NCBI GenBank assembly: GCA_963765295.1
Contig: CAVXVO010000005.1
Span: 1,443,286 to 1,507,285, forward strand
DNA: 64,000 nucleotides
DNA from: PALSA-612 sp963765295
Lineage (GTDB): Bacteria > Actinomycetota > Thermoleophilia > Gaiellales > Gaiellaceae
Direction: 5' to 3'
Below, piece by piece: positions 17,482-28,313 of this stretch. Each line of letters opens with the position of its first letter. The stretch's first letter is position 1. The notes under the pieces are model-generated. The model worked only from the letters and a program-made list of their open reading frames with translations, was not told the DNA's origin and ran no database searches. A program made the translations under genes and the position numbers.

Positions 17482-20400
17482 ATGTCGATGCGCCGAGAGC
17501 GCAAGGTCGTCACCGTCCTCTTCGCCGATCTGGCGGGCTTCACGTCGCGCGCCGAGACGATGGACCCCGAGGACGTGGCCGCCCTGCTCGACCCGTATCA
17601 CGCTCGGCTGAAGAGCGAGCTGGAGCGCTTCGGAGGCACCGTCGAGAAGTTCATCGGCGATGCGGTGATGGCGATCTTCGGCGCGCCGGTCGCGCACGAG
17701 GACGACGCCGAGCGCGCCGTCCGAGCGGCGCTGGCGATTCGCGACTGGGCTGAGCACGAGTCGATCGATCTCCGTGTCGGGATCAACACCGGCGAGGCGC
17801 TCGTGACGCTGGGCGTCCGTCCCGCGGAAGGCCAGGGAATGGCGGCCGGCGACGTCGTGAACACGGCGGCCCGCCTACAGTCCGCCGCACCCCTCGGCGG
17901 CGTGCTCGTGGGCGAGCAGACCTACCGCGCCACCGAGCGGGCGATCGACTACCAGGAGGCCGAGCCGGTCGAGGCCAAGGGCAAGGCAGAGCCCGTGCCG
18001 GTATGGACGGCTGTCGCGGCGCGCTCGCGGGTCAGCGTCGAGCGCGTCCAGGGCGTGCCGCTCGTCGGCCGGCGACGCGAGCTCGAGTTGCTCGTCGGTG
18101 CGCTCGAGCGTGCCCGTCAGGAACGGTCTCCGGAGCTCGTGACGTTGATCGGCGTCCCGGGGATCGGCAAGAGCCGTCTCGTCCTGGAGCTCTTCGAATG
18201 GGTCGACAAGCAGCCGGAGCTGATCTTCTGGCGGCACGGGCGCTGCCTCCCCTACGGAGACGGCGTCACCTTCTGGGCGCTCGGGGAGATGGTCAAGGCG
18301 CAGGCCGGGATCCTCGAGGGCGACAGCGAGGAGGAGGCGGAGCGCAAGCTTCGCGCCGAGGTCGAGGACCCGTGGGTCGAGTCGCATCTGCGGGCGCTCG
18401 TCGGCCTTCCGGGAGTCGCAGAGGGCGGCGGAGACCGACGGGACGAGGCGTTCACGGCCTGGCGTCACTTCTTCGAGGCTCTCGCCGACAAGGGTCCGCT
18501 CGTGCTCGTCTTCGAGGACATCCACTGGGCCGACGAGAACCTGCTCGACTTCGTCGACCACCTGGTCGAGTGGGCGACCGGGGTGCCCATGTTGGTCGTG
18601 TGCACCGCGCGACCCGAGCTGCTCGCGCGCCGGCAGACCTGGGGCGGCGGCAAGCCCAACGCGCTCACGATCTCGCTCGGCGCCCTGTCGGACGAGGACA
18701 CGGCCAGGCTGCTCGGCGAGCTGCTCGAGCGCTCGGTGCTGCCCGCGGAGACGCAGACAGAGCTGCTCTCCCGCGCGGGCGGCAATCCGCTCTATGCCGA
18801 GGAGTACGCGCGGATGCTCCGCGAACGTGGGCGCATCGAGCGGCTGCCGGAGTCCGTGCAGGGGATGATCGCTGCGCGCCTCGACCTGCTCGAGCCCGAG
18901 CAGAAGGCGCTCGTCCAGGACGCGTCCGTGATCGGCAGGACGTTCTGGCTGGGCGCCCTGGAGCGCCTCACCGGCCGCGACCGCCGTTCGATCGAGCAGC
19001 TCTTGCACGGGCTCGAGCGCGCCGAGTTCGTCCGACGTGAGCGCTCGGCGTCGATCGCCGACGAGAGCGAGTACTCCTTTCGCCACCTGCTCGTCCGTGA
19101 CGTGGCCTACGGGGAGATCCCCCGTGCGGAGCGGGCCGAGAGGCACAGGCTGGCGGCCGAGTGGATCGGCGGCCTCGGACGACCCGAGGACCACTCCGAG
19201 ATGGTCGCGTACCACTACCTGCAGGCGCTCGAGTTCGGAGCGGCGGCCGGCCTCGACACGGCGTCGTTCGCGGAGCCTGCGCAGGTCGCTCTGACAGAGG
19301 CCGGCCACCGTGCCGCCGGGCTCAACGCGTACGAGACCGCAGCCCGCCACTACGGCGCCGCGCTCGAACTGCTGCCCACGGGGGATCCTCGCCGTGCCCA
19401 GCTCACCTACCGGCTCGGACGCGCGCGCTTCCTCCTCGGCGACACTGACACCTCGATCCTCGAGGGCGCAGTCGAGGAACTGCTCGCGGTCGACGACGTC
19501 GAGGGGGCGGCCCAGGCCGAGCGCACGCTGACCGACCAGTTCTGGCTCGCGGGCGAGCGAGACTCGGCCTTCGAGCATCTCGACCGGGCGCTCGCCCTCG
19601 TCGCAGACCTCCCACCCTCGGAGGTCAAGGCGGTGGTGATCGGCGAAGCGTCCCGATTCCGCATGCTCGCCGCCGAGGGCGACGAGGCCGTCCGCCTCGG
19701 CACCCAGGCGCTGGAGATGGCCGAGGCTCTGGGCCTCGAAGAGCTTCGAGCGGCAGTGCTCAACAACATCGGTGCAGCGCGGGCGATGGCGGGGGACGAG
19801 GAGCGTGGGCTCGAGGACCTGAGGCTGGCGGTCGAGGTCGCCAGAGCAGCGGGAGCGGCGTTCGAGCTCAGCCGGGCGCTCGGGAACCTCGCATCGCAGT
19901 TGTGGGCCAAGGGGTCGCTGGCCGAGGCGGATCGGCTCTGGGAAGAGGCCCACAACGTCGCACGGCAATACGGCCAGGCGGGCTTCGCGCGCTGGTTCGT
20001 GGGGATCCAGGTCGACAAGTCCTACTCGCTCGGGAACTGGGACGCGGCGCTCGCGACGGCGAACTCCTTCATCGAGGAGATCGAGGCGGGATCCCCGCAT
20101 TACCTCGCTCCGCAGGCCTACCTGTCGCGTGCCTTGGTCCACCTCGGCCGGGGAGAGCACGAGAACGTGCTCGCCGACGCCGAGCAGGCGCTCACGCTCG
20201 CGCGCCGCGCGAAGGATCCCCAGATCGTCTATCTGACGCTCGCCGGCGCCGCGCACGCGTATCGCGAGCTGGGCGACGTGGAGACTGCAGCGCGGCTGGC
20301 AGACGAGTTCATGGCAGCGCTGGGCTCGGCCAGCGCTCTCGGGTTCTCGGTGGTCTGGGTGCACGTCCTGTCCTGGACCGGCGCCGCCATCGGGCGCGGC

Positions 20401-20685
20401 CCCGAGTTCGCCGAAGCGCTCCTCCCCTACGCCGACGTTCCCTGGGCACGCGCCGGCATCGCCTTCGCGGAAGGGCGGCCCGCCGACGCAGCCGATGTCT
20501 GCGCAGAGATGGGAGCCGTCACGGACGAGGCGTACGCGAGGCTCGCCGCGGCGCGTGCATTCGCCGCCGAGGGGAACCGTGTCCAAGCGGACGCCCAGCT
20601 CCGGCCGGCGCTGGCGTTCTACCGCTCGGTCGGCGCAACACGCTACGTGCGGGAGGCGGAGTCGCTGCTGGCCGCTTCTGCCTGA
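17482..20685 (+). CDS. Class III adenylate cyclase-like domain, AAA ATPase and TPR regulator
   Basis: 1067 aa. Residues about 8-175 are a class III nucleotidyl cyclase domain (VTVLFADLAGFTSRAE with a metal Asp, then KFIGDAVMAIFGAP with the second Asp). About 190-450 is an AAA/NB-ARC-like ATPase (Walker A IGVPGIGKSR; Walker B-like LVLVFEDIHWADE). The rest is a long helical, TPR-like array. This architecture is common in actinobacteria as a signalling ATPase. No DNA-binding domain is seen at the C-terminus. It starts 16 bp after purF on the same strand, so it may be co-transcribed although functionally unrelated. Whether the cyclase is active is unknown. Confidence 0.88.
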   Translation: MSMRRERKVVTVLFADLAGFTSRAETMDPEDVAALLDPYHARLKSELERFGGTVEKFIGDAVMAIFGAPVAHEDDAERAVRAALAIRDWAEHESIDLRVGINTGEALVTLGVRPAEGQGMAAGDVVNTAARLQSAAPLGGVLVGEQTYRATERAIDYQEAEPVEAKGKAEPVPVWTAVAARSRVSVERVQGVPLVGRRRELELLVGALERARQERSPELVTLIGVPGIGKSRLVLELFEWVDKQPELIFWRHGRCLPYGDGVTFWALGEMVKAQAGILEGDSEEEAERKLRAEVEDPWVESHLRALVGLPGVAEGGGDRRDEAFTAWRHFFEALADKGPLVLVFEDIHWADENLLDFVDHLVEWATGVPMLVVCTARPELLARRQTWGGGKPNALTISLGALSDEDTARLLGELLERSVLPAETQTELLSRAGGNPLYAEEYARMLRERGRIERLPESVQGMIAARLDLLEPEQKALVQDASVIGRTFWLGALERLTGRDRRSIEQLLHGLERAEFVRRERSASIADESEYSFRHLLVRDVAYGEIPRAERAERHRLAAEWIGGLGRPEDHSEMVAYHYLQALEFGAAAGLDTASFAEPAQVALTEAGHRAAGLNAYETAARHYGAALELLPTGDPRRAQLTYRLGRARFLLGDTDTSILEGAVEELLAVDDVEGAAQAERTLTDQFWLAGERDSAFEHLDRALALVADLPPSEVKAVVIGEASRFRMLAAEGDEAVRLGTQALEMAEALGLEELRAAVLNNIGAARAMAGDEERGLEDLRLAVEVARAAGAAFELSRALGNLASQLWAKGSLAEADRLWEEAHNVARQYGQAGFARWFVGIQVDKSYSLGNWDAALATANSFIEEIEAGSPHYLAPQAYLSRALVHLGRGEHENVLADAEQALTLARRAKDPQIVYLTLAGAAHAYRELGDVETAARLADEFMAALGSASALGFSVVWVHVLSWTGAAIGRGPEFAEALLPYADVPWARAGIAFAEGRPADAADVCAEMGAVTDEAYARLAAARAFAAEGNRVQADAQLRPALAFYRSVGATRYVREAESLLAASA

Positions 20686-20731
20686 CGTCGTTCTCCATCG
20701 GATCCGACCAGGATCCAGGAGCGTCTCGACA

Positions 20732-21592
20732 TCACCGGCTCGCGAGCTTCTCGCCGCGGCCGTAGCGCACCGCCCGCGAGGCGACGGCCGGGTCGTGGCC
20801 CTCCTCGATCAACCGCTGGCGCTGCTCGCTCTCGCCCGCCAGCTTGAGGAAGAGCCAGGCGATCGCGCAGATCGTGACCAGCGAGTCGACGATCATCATC
20901 GTCGAGCCGGCGGCACCCTGGTCGGCCTGCGGCGTGATCCCCCAGCGGGCCGCGTGGTCGTACGTCGAGTAGAAGACGCTCGACGACCAGAGCATCACGT
21001 TTGCGAGCACCATCCCGATCACACGGGCGACGACGATGTAGAGGAGCTTCGCGCCCGAGCCGAACCAGGCCGGGCCGGGCAGCGGCTCGAGCACGGCCGC
21101 CCAGAACAGCACGCCGCACGCGAAGAAGAGCGTGTGCTGGAGGGCGTGGACGGCGTCGTGGTGAAGCGCGGCCTCGTACAGGAACGGCAGGTGCCAGATG
21201 TAGAGGTTGAAGGCCCAGAGCGGCAGCGCGATCAGCGGGTGGCCGAGCACGCGCAGGCGGCCGAGGTACGGGATTGCCAGCACCGGCCGCAGGATCGGCC
21301 CCGTCAGCCCTGCGACGATCAGCAGCGGCGCCAGGTCGCCGATGACGATGTGCTGGATCATGTGCACGAACAGGAACTGCCTCTCTCCGAGGGCGTCCAC
21401 GGGCGATGCGAGCACGAAGAAGAGCAGCGCGAGCCCGGCGCCGAACGACCACTGCCTCCAGGCATCGACCGGGGCTCCGCGCGCCGCGAGCGTCCGCACA
21501 CGCCGGTAGTAGAGGAACCCGAGGAGCGCCAGGCTGGTGAGCTGGATCGGGTCGAACGTCCAGCTCGTCAGCGGCGAGACCGCGGCAGCCAC
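20732..21592 (-). CDS. CtaG_2-family cytochrome c oxidase assembly/copper protein
   Basis: 286 aa with about seven transmembrane helices. The family signatures FVHMIQHIVIGDLAPLL and FNLYIWHLPFLYEAALHHD carry membrane His residues thought to bind copper, and ALQHTLFFACG follows. The CtaG_2 (caa3_CtaG) family is linked to maturation of caa3-type oxidases. A GTG start is used. The gene is transcribed against the purine genes and separates purF from purM. No oxidase subunits are nearby. Confidence 0.85.
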   Translation of the reverse strand: MAAAVSPLTSWTFDPIQLTSLALLGFLYYRRVRTLAARGAPVDAWRQWSFGAGLALLFFVLASPVDALGERQFLFVHMIQHIVIGDLAPLLIVAGLTGPILRPVLAIPYLGRLRVLGHPLIALPLWAFNLYIWHLPFLYEAALHHDAVHALQHTLFFACGVLFWAAVLEPLPGPAWFGSGAKLLYIVVARVIGMVLANVMLWSSSVFYSTYDHAARWGITPQADQGAAGSTMMIVDSLVTICAIAWLFLKLAGESEQRQRLIEEGHDPAVASRAVRYGRGEKLASR

Positions 21593-21637
21593 CCGACCAG
21601 TCTAGTCCGGCCGGATCGGACCTCTAGACTCGACCCG

Positions 21638-22543
21638 GTGAGCCAGGAGCATTCGTATGCGGCCGCCGGGGTCTCGCTCGCGAAGGCCGTCGACGTCGTC
21701 GGGCGGCTGCGGGCGGCCGTCGAGTCGACGGGGGCGAGCGGCTTCGGCGCGTTTGCGGGCCTCTATCCGCTCGACGAGCAGCGCCTGCTCGCCGCCTCGC
21801 TCGACTCGATCGGGACGAAGCCGATCGTCGCCCGGGAACGGGGCGCTCTCCGCAACTGCGGCGCGGACATGGCCGCGCACTGCATCAACGACGTGATCAC
21901 GACCGGGGCCGAGCCGCTGTTCCTGCTCGACTACGTCGCCGCCGCCGAGCTCGACCTGGCCGAGGTGACCGAGCTCGTCGAGGGCGCAGCCGAGGTCTGC
22001 CGTGCCGCCGGCTGCGCGCTGATCGGCGGCGAGACGGCGGAGCTGCCCGGCGTCTACCGTGAGGGCGAGCTCGACTTCGCGGCCACCTGCGTCGGCATCG
22101 TCGATCGCGACGACCTGATCGACGGCTCGCACGTCCAGGCAGGCGACGCCGTGATCGGCCTCCCGTCGGCGGGCGTCCACGCGAACGGCTTCACGCTCGT
22201 CCGCCGCGTGCTGGCCGAGGAGGACTACGCAGGCTCCGACCTGCTCGCGCCGACCCGGCTCTATCTCGACGACGTCCGCCGCCTGCGCGCGTCCCACGAC
22301 GTCCGCGCGCTCGCGCACGTCACCGGCGGCGGCATCTTCGGCAACCTGCTGCGTGTGATCCCGGACGGCCTGCACGCGCAGATCGACTGGGACGCCTGGG
22401 AGCGCCCACCCGTGTTCGCGTGGCTTGCGCGGCACGTGGACGAGGACGAGCTACGGCGCGTGTTCAACCTCGGGATCGGCTACTGCGCCGTCGTGTCGGA
22501 TCCCGTCGACGAGCTCGTGATCGGGAGGATCGAGCCGGCGTGA
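21638..22543 (+). CDS. purM: Phosphoribosylformylglycinamidine cyclo-ligase
   Basis: 301 aa, at the short end for PurM. It closes FGAM to AIR using ATP. Visible are SYAAAGVSLAKA, LDSIGTKPIVA, CGADMAAHCINDVITTGAEPLFLLDY (metal/ATP segment, here seen in two parts), ALIGGETAELPGVY, LPSAGVHANGFTLVRRV and HVTGGGI. The GTG at 21638 is the only start giving the full family N-terminus. It begins the purM-purN-purH operon, with GTGA overlap to purN. Confidence 0.95.
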   Translation: MSQEHSYAAAGVSLAKAVDVVGRLRAAVESTGASGFGAFAGLYPLDEQRLLAASLDSIGTKPIVARERGALRNCGADMAAHCINDVITTGAEPLFLLDYVAAAELDLAEVTELVEGAAEVCRAAGCALIGGETAELPGVYREGELDFAATCVGIVDRDDLIDGSHVQAGDAVIGLPSAGVHANGFTLVRRVLAEEDYAGSDLLAPTRLYLDDVRRLRASHDVRALAHVTGGGIFGNLLRVIPDGLHAQIDWDAWERPPVFAWLARHVDEDELRRVFNLGIGYCAVVSDPVDELVIGRIEPA

Positions 22544-23082
22544 TCGGAGTGCTGGTGTCCGGGAACGGGACGAACCTGCAGGCGCTGGTCGACTCCGGGC
22601 TGCCCGTCGTCGCGGTCGCGTCGAGCCGCAAGGACGCCTACGCCCTCGTGCGCGCCCGCAACGCCGGCATCCCGGCGGCGGCGTTCAGCCTCGACTGCCA
22701 TCCGATTCGAGAGGAGCGCGACCTGCTCGTGGCGACGTGGCTGGAGGAGCATCGCGTCGAGCTCGTCGTCCTGGCCGGCTTCATGCAGATCCTGACGAAG
22801 CCCTTCCTCGACCGCTTCTCCGGCCGGATCGTCAACGTGCACTCTGCGCCGCTCCCGGAGTTCCCCGGCGCGCATCCGATCGAGGACGTCCTCGCGGCCG
22901 GCGTCTCGGAGACGGCGGCGACCGTCCATTACGTCGACGAGGGCGTCGACACTGGGCCAGTGATCGCGGCCGAGCGCGTGCCGGTGCTTCCCGACGACAC
23001 GCCGGACACGTTGAGGCGGCGGGTGCAAGCGGTCGAGCACCGGCTCCTGCCGGCCGTGGTGAGAGAGCTTTGCGCGCGCTGA
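22540..23082 (+). CDS. purN: Phosphoribosylglycinamide formyltransferase
   Basis: 180 aa. Transfers a formyl group from 10-formyl-THF to GAR. It begins VIGVLVSGNGTNLQAL (phosphate loop). The catalytic Asn and His are in RIVNVHSAPLPEFPGAH, and the Asp is in VHYVDEGVDTGPVI. The GTG start overlaps the purM stop (GTGA), and its 3' end overlaps the purH start by 13 bp. Slightly short for the family, but all catalytic residues are present. Confidence 0.95.
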   Translation: MIGVLVSGNGTNLQALVDSGLPVVAVASSRKDAYALVRARNAGIPAAAFSLDCHPIREERDLLVATWLEEHRVELVVLAGFMQILTKPFLDRFSGRIVNVHSAPLPEFPGAHPIEDVLAAGVSETAATVHYVDEGVDTGPVIAAERVPVLPDDTPDTLRRRVQAVEHRLLPAVVRELCAR

Positions 23083-24549
23083 TCTCGGTCTACGACAAGG
23101 CGGGAGTCGCCGACTTCGCGCGGGGCCTCGCCGAGCTCGGCTGGGAGATCGTGGCGAGCGGCGGCACGGCTGCGCACCTCGAGGAGGACGGGATCGACGT
23201 GACCAGGGTCGAGAGCCTGACCGGCTTCGCCGAGCTGCTCGGACATCGTGTCGTCACGCTGCACCCGGCCGTGCACGGCGGCATCCTCGCCCGGCGCGAC
23301 GTCGAGGCCGATCTGGCCGACCTCGCCGCGCACGACATCGAGCCGTTCGACCTCGTCTGCGTCAGCCTCTACCCGTTCGCCGAGCACGAGTCGGTCGAGA
23401 TGATCGACGTCGGCGGCCCGTCGATGCTCCGCGGAGCGGCCAAGAACTACGAGCACGTCGCGGCCGTCTGCGGGCCGGGGCAGTACGCACCCGTGCTCGA
23501 GGAAGTGCGCCGGGACGGCTCGCTGTCGCTCGAGACACGGCGCGAGCTCGCCGCCGAGGCGTTCGCGACCACCGCGGCGTACGAGGCTGCGATCGCCGCC
23601 TGGTTCGTGCGCGACGACGTGCTCCCCGCACGGCTGACGGTCGCCGTCGAGAAGGCGGCCGATCTCGCGTACGGCGAGAACCCGCACCAGCGGGCTGCGT
23701 TCTACGGCACCAGGGCGGCGATCGGCGAGCAAGCTGCACGGCAAGCCGCTGTCGTACAACAACCTGAACGACCTTGCGGCCGCGCGGGCGCTACTGGACG
23801 AGCTCGACGGCCCCGCCTGCGTGATCGTCAAGCACGCCAACCCGTGCGGAGCGGCAGTGGCGCGCTCGATCGAGGTTGCCTACGAAGGCGCGCTGGCCTC
23901 GGACCCCGTGTCGGCCTACGGCGGTGTCGTCGCCCTCGACGGCCCGGTGACGGGACCGCTCGGCCGGCGGCTCGCCGAGCAGTTCGTCGAGGTCCTGTCG
24001 GCGCCCGGCTACGAGCCGGATGCACTTTCCTCTCTCACCGAGAAGCCTTCTGTCCGCATCCTCACCGCGCCCGAACGGGCTCCCGCCGGACTCGACGTGC
24101 GCAGCGCCCTGGGCGGGTTCCTGGTCCAGGAGAGCGACGCAGGCATCGAAGCCGGCGGGTCGATGCAGGTCGTCTGCGGTTCGCCCGGCGACGACGAGTG
24201 GGCGGATCTCCTCTTCGCCTGGACCGTTTGCAAGCACGTGACGTCGAACGCGATCGTGCTCGCGAAGGACGGGCGGACGATCGGGGTCGGAGCCGGCCAG
24301 ATGAGCCGGGTCGACGCGGTGCGGATCGCGCTCGACAAGGCGCGCGAGCACGGTCACGACCCCACCGGCGCTGTCCTCGCCTCGGACGCGTTCTTCCCGT
24401 TCGCGGACGGGCCCCGGCTCGCGCTCGAGGCGGGGGTGCGGACGATCGTCCAGCCGGGCGGCTCGAAGCGGGACGACGAGGTGATCGAGGCCGTCGGCGA
24501 GGCAGGCGCGGCGATGGTCTTCACCGGCCGCCGGCACTTCCGGCACTGA
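23070..24549 (+). CDS. purH: AICAR transformylase/IMP cyclohydrolase (one frame break)
   Basis: 492 aa after removal of one base near 23730. Last two steps of IMP synthesis. The N-terminal IMP cyclohydrolase domain begins RALISVYDKAGVADFARGL and contains LHPAVHGGILARRD. The transformylase domain has LSYNNLNDLAAA, VIVKHANPCGAAV and SDAFFPFADG. The TTG at 23070, inside the end of purN, is the start that gives the family N-terminus. The frame changes between YGENPHQRAAFYG and LHGKPLSYNN; deleting one A in GAGCAAGCTG gives the family-like GEQLHGK. Sequencing error is the likely cause, since loss of this gene would be costly. Confidence 0.9.
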
Positions 24550-24558
24550 CGAGGAGCT

Positions 24559-25719
<1,161 letters not shown>

Positions 25720-25773
25720 CTGGCATCCCGAACTTGAGGGATAGTTGACTCGCGATCACCTACGCTTCTGCCG

Positions 25774-27171
25774 GTGCCGCGTGCGTATCCGACCGTTCTC
25801 GATCTGATCGGGCACACGCCCGTCGTACGCCTGCAGGCGATCGGGGCCGAGCTCGGGTGCACGCTCCTCGCCAAGCTCGAGTACCTGAGCCCCGGCGGCT
25901 CGAACAAGGACCGGATCGGACTGCGAATGGTCGAGACGGCCGAACGGGAGGGAAAGCTCGGCCCGGGCGGGACGATCGTCGAGCCCACGTCCGGCAACAC
26001 GGGGGTCGGCCTCGCGCTCGCGGCCGCGATCAAGGGCTACCGCATGATCATGGTGCTGCCCGACAAGGTCGCGGCCGAGAAGATCTCGCTCCTGCGGGCA
26101 TTCGGGGCCGAGGTCGTGATCTGCCCGACCGCCGTCGAGCCTGACTCGCCGGAGAGCTACTACTCGGTCTCCGACCGCATCGCCGAGGAGATCCCGGGGG
26201 CGTACAAGCCCGACCAGTACTCGAACCGGGACAACCCGGCGGCGCATTACGCGACGACCGGACCGGAGATCTGGGAGCAGACGGGCGGAGAGCTCGATGC
26301 GGTCGTCATCTCGGTCGGGACGGGCGGCTCGATCACCGGTACCGGGCGCTTCCTGAAGGAGCAGAAGCCCGGACTCCTGATCGTCGGCGCCGACCCGGAG
26401 GGCTCGATCTACTCGGGGACGGACGTTCACCCCTACCTCGTCGAGGGCATCGGCAAGGACACCTTCCCGGAGACGTTCGACCCGTCCGTCGTGGACGAGT
26501 ACGTGCGCGTGTCCGACCGGGACTCGTTCCTCGTAACGCGCCGCCTCGCGCGCGAGGAGGGCATCCTCGCCGGCGGCTCGGGCGGGACCTCCGTCTACGC
26601 GATGCTCGAGACGGCGCGAAAGCACGGCCCCGGGATCACCGTCCTGACCACGATCCCCGACGGCGGGCGCGGCTACCTGTCGAAGATCTTCGACGACAAC
26701 TGGATGCTCGAGCACGGCTTCCTCGAGCGCCGCGGCCAGGCGCCGACGATCGCCGAGGTGCTGGCGTACAAGGCGACGAACGGCGGCCTGCCCGACCTCG
26801 TCGTCTGCGACTCGCACGAGAAGGTCGGAGCGGCGATCGAGCTGATGCAGCGCTACGGGATCTCGCAGCTCCCCGTCGTCCGCCACGACCCGGTCGAGTC
26901 GCTCGCCGACGTCATCGGCTCGCTGAACGAGCGCGGCCTCCTCGACCGCGTCTTCAAGCACCCGGACTCGCTCGGCGAGGACGTGGCGGCAGCCATGGGC
27001 CCGCCGCTGCCGGCGGTGGACGCGAACGACTCGCTCGACGACGTGTTCGCCGACCTCACCGGCGGCGGGGCAGCAGTGGTGGTCGTCCGCGCGGGGAAGC
27101 CGCTCGCCGTCCTGACGCGTTCGGACCTGCTCGAGTTCCTGGCGCACGGACGCGCCGAGCCGAGCCTCTAG
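25774..27171 (+). CDS. Cystathionine beta-synthase with tandem CBS domains
   Basis: 465 aa. The PLP-dependent core (residues about 1-320) shows GGSNKDR with the PLP Lys, EPTSGNTGVGLA and GTGGSITGTGRFLKE; two CBS domains (about 340-460) form a regulatory module, as in cystathionine beta-synthases that bind adenosyl ligands. It condenses homocysteine with serine (reverse transsulfuration), although cysteine synthase activity cannot be excluded. GTG start at 25774. Five bases downstream begins a phosphoesterase gene. With the cystathionine gamma-synthase/lyase at 33241 it gives a complete transsulfuration pair. Confidence 0.92.
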   Translation: MPRAYPTVLDLIGHTPVVRLQAIGAELGCTLLAKLEYLSPGGSNKDRIGLRMVETAEREGKLGPGGTIVEPTSGNTGVGLALAAAIKGYRMIMVLPDKVAAEKISLLRAFGAEVVICPTAVEPDSPESYYSVSDRIAEEIPGAYKPDQYSNRDNPAAHYATTGPEIWEQTGGELDAVVISVGTGGSITGTGRFLKEQKPGLLIVGADPEGSIYSGTDVHPYLVEGIGKDTFPETFDPSVVDEYVRVSDRDSFLVTRRLAREEGILAGGSGGTSVYAMLETARKHGPGITVLTTIPDGGRGYLSKIFDDNWMLEHGFLERRGQAPTIAEVLAYKATNGGLPDLVVCDSHEKVGAAIELMQRYGISQLPVVRHDPVESLADVIGSLNERGLLDRVFKHPDSLGEDVAAAMGPPLPAVDANDSLDDVFADLTGGGAAVVVVRAGKPLAVLTRSDLLEFLAHGRAEPSL

Positions 27172-27175
27172 AAAG

Positions 27176-27898
27176 ATGCGGATCGGAATCTTCTCCGACG
27201 TCCACGGGAACGCGGTCGGCTTCGACGCGCTGCTCGCCGATCTCGATCGACACCCGGTCGATCGCCTGGTCTGCCTCGGCGACGTCATCCAGGGCGGCCC
27301 GCAGCCGGTCGAGTGTCTCGAACGCCTGCGCGCGCTCGGCTGCCCGGTCGTGATGGGGAACGCAGACTGGTACGTCCTGACCGGCGAACCCGGCGCGGAG
27401 CCCGAGACCGAGCGCCACCGGATCGCGCGCGAGTGGACGCTCTCGCAGCTCTCGCAAGCCGACGTCGACTTCGTCCGCTCTTTCACGCCGACCGTCGACG
27501 AGCCGCCCGTCCTCGCCTTCCACGGCTCGCCGGGATCGTGGGACGACGTCATCCTCCCGTCGACGCCGGAGGAGGACTTTCGCCGCTTCCTCGGGGACGC
27601 CGACGCACCGATCCTCGCCGGCGGGCACACGCACCTCCAGTTCGTGCGCAGGCGAGGCGGCTCGACGTTCCTGAACCCGGGCAGCGTCGGCCTCTCGTAC
27701 GACCACGAGCAGCCGGAGGATGCGGTCAGGTTCGACCCGTGGGCGGCCTGGGCAGTGGTCGAGGTGGAGGACGGACGGCTCTCGGTCGAGTTCCGCCGTG
27801 CGCCGTTCGACCCGAGCGAGGTGGCCGAGGCGATCGAAACGAGCGGCCTCCCGAGCAAGGAGCGCGCAGCTGCCTGGCTCCCCCACCCGTCCAAGTAA
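27176..27898 (+). CDS. Calcineurin-like metallophosphoesterase (YfcE/MJ0936-like)
   Basis: 240 aa. Metal-binding motifs in order: FSDVHGN (Asp, His), CLGDVIQGG (Asp), VMGNAD (Asn), FHGSPG (His) and GGHTHLQF (His pair), followed by FLNPGSVGL. These define the small bacterial phosphodiesterase group. It starts 5 bp after the CBS gene, so it is co-transcribed. Its TAA stop lies inside an imperfect palindrome (27891-27913) that repeats one within purL. Substrate unknown; cyclic nucleotides or phosphodiesters are typical. Confidence 0.9.
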   Translation: MRIGIFSDVHGNAVGFDALLADLDRHPVDRLVCLGDVIQGGPQPVECLERLRALGCPVVMGNADWYVLTGEPGAEPETERHRIAREWTLSQLSQADVDFVRSFTPTVDEPPVLAFHGSPGSWDDVILPSTPEEDFRRFLGDADAPILAGGHTHLQFVRRRGGSTFLNPGSVGLSYDHEQPEDAVRFDPWAAWAVVEVEDGRLSVEFRRAPFDPSEVAEAIETSGLPSKERAAAWLPHPSK

Positions 27899-27913
27899 CA
27901 CTGTGTTGCAAGG
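27891..27913. repeat. Imperfect 23-bp palindrome at the phosphoesterase stop (copy 2)
   Basis: The right arm GTGTTGCAAGG is identical to that of the palindrome at 15978-16000; the left arm CCAAGTAACAC matches at 8 of 11 positions and contains the TAA stop. The central base is T rather than A, so read on the minus strand it matches the first 17 bases of copy 1 exactly. A dispersed palindromic repeat at gene ends is inferred. Confidence 0.75.
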
Positions 27914-27932
27914 TCAGGCTCGGATCGGTGCC

Positions 27933-28293
27933 ATGCACCTGCCCGTGAGACTGCGCCTGAGCGTGCTTACCTTCGTCGCGCTTGCGCTGGCCGCATGCGG
28001 TTCATCCGGATCGAGTCGCGTCTCGAACCGTAATCGTCCTCGACCGCTCGATCGGAGGCGTTCACCTGTTGGAGGTCTTCTACCTCGCGGTACTGACTTC
28101 CTCGCCGCGCTACCGGACGAGCAACGGCGTGCACGTGGGATCATCGCTCGCCGACGTGGAGGCGATCAACGGTATGAAGTGCTACGGGACGGACACGTGC
28201 CAGCACGGCTGCCATGCGGTAAACACAGCCTGCACCGGCTTCGACCTAAGCGCGGATCGCGTCCGCCGCATCACGCTCTCGCTCGGCCACTAG
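27933..28293 (+). CDS. Small lipoprotein (one frame break)
   Basis: About 119 aa after removal of one base near 28020. It starts MHLPVRLRLSVLTF and has a lipobox (ALAACGSSG), so it is a predicted lipoprotein. After the break the other frame reads TVIVLDRSIGGVHLLEVFYL and VGSSLADVEAI, and then a Cys-rich stretch CYGTDTCQHGCHAVNTAC. No family recognised. It follows the palindromic repeat and is convergent with the GST gene. Either a real gene with a sequencing insertion or a decayed one. Confidence 0.55.
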
Positions 28294-28313
28294 CGCGAGG
28301 GCGCGTCGTCGCA

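Noticed and set aside
17482..20685. LuxR-type regulator reading of the cyclase-ATPase-TPR protein
   Set aside because: No helix-turn-helix is visible at the C-terminus, so DNA binding is not supported.
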